DNA of 64,000 nt from the NCBI RefSeq assembly GCF_022763305.1, contig NZ_JALEGT010000051.1, positions 24,103-88,102 of the forward strand, read 5' to 3'. Shown here one piece after another: positions 58,853 through 64,000 of the stretch; positions within the stretch are counted from its first letter, which is position 1; each line of letters opens with the position of its first letter. Origin of the DNA: Marivita sp. (GTDB lineage Bacteria; Pseudomonadota; Alphaproteobacteria; Rhodobacterales; Rhodobacteraceae). The notes under the pieces are model-generated. The model ran no database searches. It was not told where the DNA came from and saw only the letters and a program-made list of their open reading frames with translations. The position numbers and the translations under genes were made by a program.

Positions 58853-59724
58853 GTCTGCACATCCCCGGCGTTCTGACCGTCGAAGGCACCGAAACCCAGC
58901 GCGTGCCCCTCGTGTTCGACAGCCCGCATTCCGGCACGGACTACCCGAACGATTTCGGCCATGCCGCCGACCCGACGCTCCTGCGGCACGCCGAGGACAC
59001 CCATGTGCATGACCTCTGGTCCGGGGCCGTGCCCGCCGGGGCCGTCCTGCTGCACGCGCATTTCCCGCGCTCCTACATCGACGCCAACCGCGCGCCGGAT
59101 GACATGGACCCGAACGCTTTGTCCGGCCCCTATCCCGAACCGCTCAACCCTTCGGTCAAGAGCACCCTCGGCATCGGCCTGTGCTGGACCCGCGTGCCGC
59201 CCGGTGGCGAGCCGCTTTACACCCGGCCCCTGCCCCCGGAGGAGGTTCATGCCCGGGTCAAGCGCTATCACCGCCCCTACCAGACGCACCTGCGCACGCT
59301 TCTGGATGCGTCCCATGCCAAATGGGGCGCGGTCTGGCATGTGAACTGCCATTCGATGCAGGAGGTTGCGTCGGCCATGTCGACACAAGAGCGCGGCACG
59401 CCTCGTCCCGATTTCGTGCTGGGCGACCGCGATGGCACCGCCTGTGCGCCGGACTTCACAAACACCGTCGCGGAGTTTCTGACCGCACGCGGCTATTCGG
59501 TGGCGATCAACGATCCCTACAAGGGGATGGAGTTGATCCGCGCCAATGGCAACCCGGCGCAGAACCGCCATTCGATGCAGATCGAGGTCAACCGCAAGCT
59601 CTACATGAACGAGGCCAACCGCATCCCGAATGCAGGCTATGCCGCCCTGCAGTCCACCTTCACCGATCTGGCGCAGCATCTGGTCCGCCACGTCGAAACC
59701 GCGCTTGAGGGACAGCCTGCATGA
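58849..59724 (+). CDS. N-formylglutamate amidohydrolase family
   Basis: VPLVFDSPHSGTDYPNDF...SYIDANRAPDDMDPN...WHVNCHSMQEV...DFVLGDRDGTACAPDFTNTV. Confidence 0.9.
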   Translation: MSLHIPGVLTVEGTETQRVPLVFDSPHSGTDYPNDFGHAADPTLLRHAEDTHVHDLWSGAVPAGAVLLHAHFPRSYIDANRAPDDMDPNALSGPYPEPLNPSVKSTLGIGLCWTRVPPGGEPLYTRPLPPEEVHARVKRYHRPYQTHLRTLLDASHAKWGAVWHVNCHSMQEVASAMSTQERGTPRPDFVLGDRDGTACAPDFTNTVAEFLTARGYSVAINDPYKGMELIRANGNPAQNRHSMQIEVNRKLYMNEANRIPNAGYAALQSTFTDLAQHLVRHVETALEGQPA

Positions 59725-60701
59725 CAAGCTCGGCCACCGGATTGCCCAACATCTACTCCGTCGAACTGAGCCCGCCCGACATCTCGGCCTATGCCGAAGG
59801 CAATACCGGCGTGCCCTATGTCTGGACCTTCGACAGCGGCAGCTCAGGCCCGCATGTGGCAATTACGGCGATTGTGCACGGCAACGAACCCTGCGGCGCG
59901 ATTGCCATCGACTGGCTGATGCAGATGGGACTGCGCCCGCGTCAGGGAAAGCTGTCCTTCGCCTTCGTCAACACCGCCGCCTACGAGGCCTTCGATCCCG
60001 AGGTGCCCGACGCCACCCGCTGGGTGGAGGAGGATTTCAACCGGCTCTGGGGTGATGGCGTGCTGGATGATCCTGACCGCCGGGTGACACCCGAGGTGGA
60101 GCGCGCCCGGGAACTGCGCCCGTGGCTGTCGAGTGTGGATCTGCTGCTCGACATCCATTCGATGCAGCACAAGACCGATGCACTGATCATCGCAGGCCCC
60201 GCCGCCAAGGGGCGCAGGCTGGGCCGCGCCATCGGCTGGCCGGGGATCGTCGTGACGGACAAGGGCCATGCCGAAGGTCAGCGGATGCGCGACTTCGGTG
60301 ATTTCGCCGATCCTGCTTCGGACCGGAATGCGGCGCTGGTCGAATGTGGCCAGCATTGGGAAGCCGAGGCGGCAGAAGTCGCCAAGGATTGCGCCGTGGG
60401 CTTTCTGCGCGCCACCGCGGCTGTGCCTGCGGATTTCGCCGAAGACCGTATGGCCACCCGTCCGCCCCGGCCCGAGACCGTCTGTTACGAAGTGATGGGG
60501 CCGGTGACGATCGAGACCGACAGCTTTCGCTTTGCGCAGGACTGGCGCGGGCTGGAGCACCTGCCCAAGGGCACGCTGATCGGGTATGACGGCGACCGGG
60601 CAATCCATGCGCCGCATGATCCGACTGTGCTGATCATGCCCTCGCGCCGTCTTTGGCCGGGCAAGACCGCCGTGCGCCTTGCCCGCCCGGTTGATGCCTA
60701 G
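59721..60701 (+). CDS. Succinylglutamate desuccinylase/aspartoacylase (M14) family protein
   Basis: HVAITAIVHGNEPCGAIAIDWLMQMGLRPRQGKLSFAFVNTAAYEAFD...VDLLLDIHSMQHKTDALIIAGPAAKG. Confidence 0.9.
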   Translation: MTSSATGLPNIYSVELSPPDISAYAEGNTGVPYVWTFDSGSSGPHVAITAIVHGNEPCGAIAIDWLMQMGLRPRQGKLSFAFVNTAAYEAFDPEVPDATRWVEEDFNRLWGDGVLDDPDRRVTPEVERARELRPWLSSVDLLLDIHSMQHKTDALIIAGPAAKGRRLGRAIGWPGIVVTDKGHAEGQRMRDFGDFADPASDRNAALVECGQHWEAEAAEVAKDCAVGFLRATAAVPADFAEDRMATRPPRPETVCYEVMGPVTIETDSFRFAQDWRGLEHLPKGTLIGYDGDRAIHAPHDPTVLIMPSRRLWPGKTAVRLARPVDA

Positions 60702-60729
60702 ACGGAGATCCGACTGGTCGGCGACAACC

Positions 60730-61542
60730 TCAGGAGAACATGTCGGGCTGGTCGATCACCAACTGGTTCCAGATCGTCTGGAAATGCAGCCAGCCGATAT
60801 ACTCGCTGCCCACATGCTCGCGGCTGTAGCGCGCACGGTCGTCGGGGATGCGGATCGGCGTGATGCCGGAGGCGGCGATGTCAAGCTGTTGCTGGCAGCA
60901 GCGCTCCAGCGCGATGAACCAGAACGCGGCGGATTCGATGCTGTGACGGCTCGCGGTCAGTAGCCCGTGGTTCTGATGCAGCGCGGCTTTCACGCCCTTG
61001 AACGCTTTGGCGACGTCTGAACCAGCGTGGTTCTCCACGGCAACCGCTCCTCCCTGCTCACCGATGACGACATGATCCTCGAAGAACGCACAGGCGTCCT
61101 GCGTGATCGGGTCGATGGGCCGCCCGGTGGCGCACCATGCGGTGCCGTAGGTGGTGTGGGCATGGCACATGGCAATAATGTCGGGATGTTCCTCATGCAC
61201 ATTGGCGTGCAGCACGAACCCTGCACGGTTCACGGCATGGTCGCCTTCGATCACCGTGCCTTTGTGATCCACAAGGATCAGGTTCGACATCTTCACCTTG
61301 TCGAAATGGATGCACATCGGATTGGTCCAGTAAAGCTCCGGCTGTTCCGGATCGCGCACTGTCAGGTGTCCGGCAAAGCCATAGTCGAACCCCTGTTGTG
61401 CAAAAGCCCGACAGGCCGCAACCAGCCGTTCCTTGCGGTGCTGCCGCTCGGCCTCGACGGTGTCGAACTCCGGCAATTCGGGGAAAATCAACCCCTCCTG
61501 TTCGGGTTGGTAGATCGAAACGCGGTTCCCAAGATCGAGCAT
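60730..61542 (-). CDS. Class II aldolase/adducin family protein
   Basis: ...RLVAACRAFAQQGFDYGFAGHLTVRDPEQPELYWTNPMCIHFDKVKMSNLILVDHKGTVIEGD...DIIAMCHAHTTYGTAWCATGRPIDPI... Confidence 0.92.
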   Translation of the reverse strand: MLDLGNRVSIYQPEQEGLIFPELPEFDTVEAERQHRKERLVAACRAFAQQGFDYGFAGHLTVRDPEQPELYWTNPMCIHFDKVKMSNLILVDHKGTVIEGDHAVNRAGFVLHANVHEEHPDIIAMCHAHTTYGTAWCATGRPIDPITQDACAFFEDHVVIGEQGGAVAVENHAGSDVAKAFKGVKAALHQNHGLLTASRHSIESAAFWFIALERCCQQQLDIAASGITPIRIPDDRARYSREHVGSEYIGWLHFQTIWNQLVIDQPDMFS

Positions 61543-61565
61543 GATTGTGCTGCCTTTCAAAATTG

Positions 61566-61577
61566 TACCGAATGGTA
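61566..61577. promoter_or_regulatory. Palindrome TACC-GAAT-GGTA upstream of the class II aldolase gene
   Basis: TACCGAATGGTA, 24 nt from the start codon at 61542; TetR-operator-like symmetry. Confidence 0.4.
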
Positions 61578-61606
61578 AAAAAACGGCGCCCCCGAAGGAG
61601 CGCCGT
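61576..61606 (-). terminator. Intrinsic terminator of the GMC oxidoreductase gene
   Basis: Minus strand: ACGGCGCTCC-TTCG-GGGGCGCCGT-TTTTTTA. Confidence 0.9.
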
Positions 61607-61613
61607 GTCTGGC

Positions 61614-63185
61614 TCAAAGGTTCTGCGCGCTCATTTCCCGGGCGATGTGGTCCGCCTGCCGGATCGCCAGCGCCACGATGGTGAGCGTCGGGTTTTCCGC
61701 AGCCCCGGTGGTGAATTGCGATCCGTCCGAAATGAACAGGTTCGCGATGTCGTGGGTCTGCCCCCACTTGTTCACCACACCGTCGCGCGGGTTCTCGGAC
61801 ATCCGGTTGGTGCCGAGGTTGTGCGTCGACGGATAGGGCGGTGTCGGGAAGGTGCGGGTCGCGCCCACTGCTTCGTAGATCGCTTGACCCTGCTTGTAGG
61901 CATGGTTGCGCATCGCGATGTCGTTGGGATGGTCGTCGAAATGCACGTTGGCCACCGGCAGACCGTACTGATCGGTGACATCGTGGTTCAGCGTGACCCG
62001 GTTGGTTTCCTGCGGCATGTCCTCGCCCACGATCCACATGCCCGCCATGTTCTCGTAGTGATCGAGCGCCGAGGTGAACTCGCGGCCCCAGCCACCCGGA
62101 TCGAGGAACGCCGCCATGAAGGGCAGTCCGAGAGACAGGGTTTCCAGCTCGTACCCACCGACGAACCCGCGCGATGGGTCGTGCCGGGCTTCGTCCTGGA
62201 TAATGCCCGCCATCGTTGTGCCGCGCCACATCTTCACCGGCTTGTCGAAGACGCCATAGACCGACCCGGTCATGTGCCGCATGTAGTTGCGCCCCACCTG
62301 CCCCGAGCTGTTGGCCAGACCATCCGGGAACATCGAAGACGCAGAGTTCAGCAGCAGACGCGGGCTTTCGAACGAGTTGCCCGCAACGCAGACAATACGC
62401 GCCTTCTGCATCTGCAGCGTGCCGTTTGCGTCATAGTATTCGACGCCCGTGACCTTTCCTGCCTCGTTGTGCAGGATGCGGGCCACATGCGCACGCTCGC
62501 GTACTTCAAGGTTGCCGGTCGCTTCGCCCTCGGGAATGTCGGTATAGGCAGCCGACCACTTGGCTCCCCATTTACAGCCCTGAAAACAGAAGCCTGTCTG
62601 CTGACAGGGAATGCGGTCGCCATCATCGCGCGTCTGGATCGCCATGCGGCCGGTGCTGACCTCTTTATAACCCAGTGCCTTGGCGCCCTTTTCGAAAACC
62701 AGGTAGTTGTTGCTTCCCGGCAGTCCCGGACGGTCCCCGGTGCGTGTCACACCCAGCTTGTTTTCCGCCTTGGTGTAGTAGTCGTCCATCTCGCGCGGAT
62801 CGATCGGCCAGTCGAGCAGGTTTGCCCCCTGCACGTCGCCATAGGTGGTCTTGGCTTTCCACTCGTGATCCTGAAAGCGCAAGCTGGCGCCCGCCCAGTG
62901 GGTTGTGGTGCCGCCGACAGCCTTGACGATCCACGCGGGAAGACCCGAGAAATCCTTGGCCACGCGCCAGTCGCCGCTGGTGGTGCGGGGGTCGAGCCAG
63001 GCCAGCTGGCCAAAGCTTTCCCATTCGTCGTTGATGTAATCCTCGGGCAGGTAGCGCCCGCCGGCTTCCAGCGCAACGACGCTGATGCCCTTCTGGGCCA
63101 GTTCATTTGCAAGAACACCACCGCCTGCGCCGGTGCCGATGATGACGACAACGCTGTCGTCGTTCAGATCAAATGGGGCTGCCAT
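61614..63185 (-). CDS. GMC family oxidoreductase
   Basis: DSVVVIIGTGAGGGVLANELAQKGISVVALEAGGRYL...TTHWAGASLRF...GAAENPTLTIVALAIRQADHIA. Confidence 0.95.
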   Translation of the reverse strand: MAAPFDLNDDSVVVIIGTGAGGGVLANELAQKGISVVALEAGGRYLPEDYINDEWESFGQLAWLDPRTTSGDWRVAKDFSGLPAWIVKAVGGTTTHWAGASLRFQDHEWKAKTTYGDVQGANLLDWPIDPREMDDYYTKAENKLGVTRTGDRPGLPGSNNYLVFEKGAKALGYKEVSTGRMAIQTRDDGDRIPCQQTGFCFQGCKWGAKWSAAYTDIPEGEATGNLEVRERAHVARILHNEAGKVTGVEYYDANGTLQMQKARIVCVAGNSFESPRLLLNSASSMFPDGLANSSGQVGRNYMRHMTGSVYGVFDKPVKMWRGTTMAGIIQDEARHDPSRGFVGGYELETLSLGLPFMAAFLDPGGWGREFTSALDHYENMAGMWIVGEDMPQETNRVTLNHDVTDQYGLPVANVHFDDHPNDIAMRNHAYKQGQAIYEAVGATRTFPTPPYPSTHNLGTNRMSENPRDGVVNKWGQTHDIANLFISDGSQFTTGAAENPTLTIVALAIRQADHIAREMSAQNL

Positions 63186-63206
63186 AAGTCTGTCCTCCCT
63201 TATGGC

Positions 63207-63731
63207 TCAAAGCCAGTTGATGTCGTTGAAACCGCGGTCGATATAGCCGCCCTGGCTGAAGCTCTCGCCCTCGTAGCCAAAGATCGGCCAGACCGCTTTC
63301 TGGTTATAGAGCCCGGTCACAAGACCACCGCGGATCTGCTGGAAGAACGCGCTGTCTTCCATGCCGCGCAGGATGTCGACGCGGTCGCGCTCCCATCCGG
63401 TGGCGAGATAGCTGTCAAAGCCCTTGCCCTGAGCGGCCGCGTTCAGCGCCGCAATCCCGGCCGTGATGCCAGCCGCCGCTTCGGCGCTGTCATAGCCCTT
63501 GACCGCGATAACATAGTATTCATCGGCCACCTGATCGTGCGGATAGATGTCCCGCGCCATCTGCACGAGCGTGGCAAAGGTTTCCGCGTCGAGATGCGTG
63601 GCTTCATAGGCCCAAGCGGCATCGGGGGCCGCAAGGAACCCGGCCCCGACGACAAAGGACGCGCCTGCCGCGCTCGCACGCTTGAGCAGGTCACGCCGCG
63701 TCAGCCCACGCAGGCTTTCTTTCTGTGACAT
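63207..63731 (-). CDS. Gluconate 2-dehydrogenase subunit 3-like Tat-exported protein
   Basis: MSQKESLRGLTRRDLLKRASAAGASFVVGAGFLAAPDAAWA (Tat) ...TFATLVQMARDIYPHDQVADEYYV... Confidence 0.85.
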   Translation of the reverse strand: MSQKESLRGLTRRDLLKRASAAGASFVVGAGFLAAPDAAWAYEATHLDAETFATLVQMARDIYPHDQVADEYYVIAVKGYDSAEAAAGITAGIAALNAAAQGKGFDSYLATGWERDRVDILRGMEDSAFFQQIRGGLVTGLYNQKAVWPIFGYEGESFSQGGYIDRGFNDINWL

Positions 63732-63786
63732 GTGTAGTCTCCTCCCTGTTTGATGTGCACCCGTTGGGTAGGACGGGTGCGGCCTG

Positions 63787-64000
63787 ATCACTTGAACCGC
63801 CCACCGCGTTCGAGCACCTCGATCTGGTACCCGTCCGGATCGGCGACGAAGAAAAACCGGGCGATCACCTCGCCTGCCGGAGCAAAGGATACGAGCTTGC
63901 GGGGGTTCAGACCCTCGGCTTCGAACCGGGCATGTTCGGCATCCAGATCGCTGACCGAGACAGCCAGGTGACCGTAGCCGTTGCCAAGGTCGTAAGGCTC
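63787..64000 (-). CDS. VOC/glyoxalase family protein (C-terminal part; runs off the right edge)
   Basis: ...EPYDLGNGYGHLAVSVSDLDAEHARFEAEGLNPRKLVSFAPAGEVIARFFFVADPDGYQIEVLERGGRFK*. Confidence 0.9.

Noticed and set aside
61545-63728. 727-aa plus-strand ORF
   Set aside because: Antisense to the clear GMC oxidoreductase and Tat-subunit genes; no domain signature.

Overview
GC-rich window with the gene content of a Rhodobacteraceae/Roseobacter-type alphaproteobacterial chromosome (lineage inferred from gene families, not from a search). Almost all of it is dense protein-coding sequence. I recognise about 58 CDS, including rne (partial), a creatinase, fumC, an SspB-like ClpXP adaptor, class I fructose-bisphosphate aldolase, queA, a large AsmA/YhdP-like protein, bcp, M23 peptidase + bactofilin, an amino-acid ABC transporter, glnE, KAS-ACP-lpxD, an L,D-transpeptidase, an autotransporter GDSL esterase, acetylpolyamine amidohydrolase and a long peptide-uptake / N-acyl-amino-acid hydrolysis locus (48-61 kb). 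The ORF track misses an RNA gene: a circularly permuted two-piece tmRNA (ssrA) on the minus strand at about 10070-10390, with tag ANDNHAPVAMAA. The most unusual unexplained signal is a set of intergenic hairpin arrays (4609-4683, 6053-6143, 25611-25675 and the looser 36213-36568). In each array several perfect or near-perfect palindromes sit side by side, but the stem sequences are unrelated to one another. Other points of interest: a structured, terminator-containing leader before the creatinase gene, a duplicated 20-bp dyad motif before a DUF2852 gene, a LacI-type operator before the aldolase gene, an orphan Imm11-like immunity gene in a mostly non-coding island, a PhnZ-like HD-domain protein overlapping a Crp/Fnr regulator, and an alpha/beta-hydrolase/P450 operon. 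No CRISPR array, prophage or intact IS element was seen. All calls come from reading the sequence; no database search or folding program was run.
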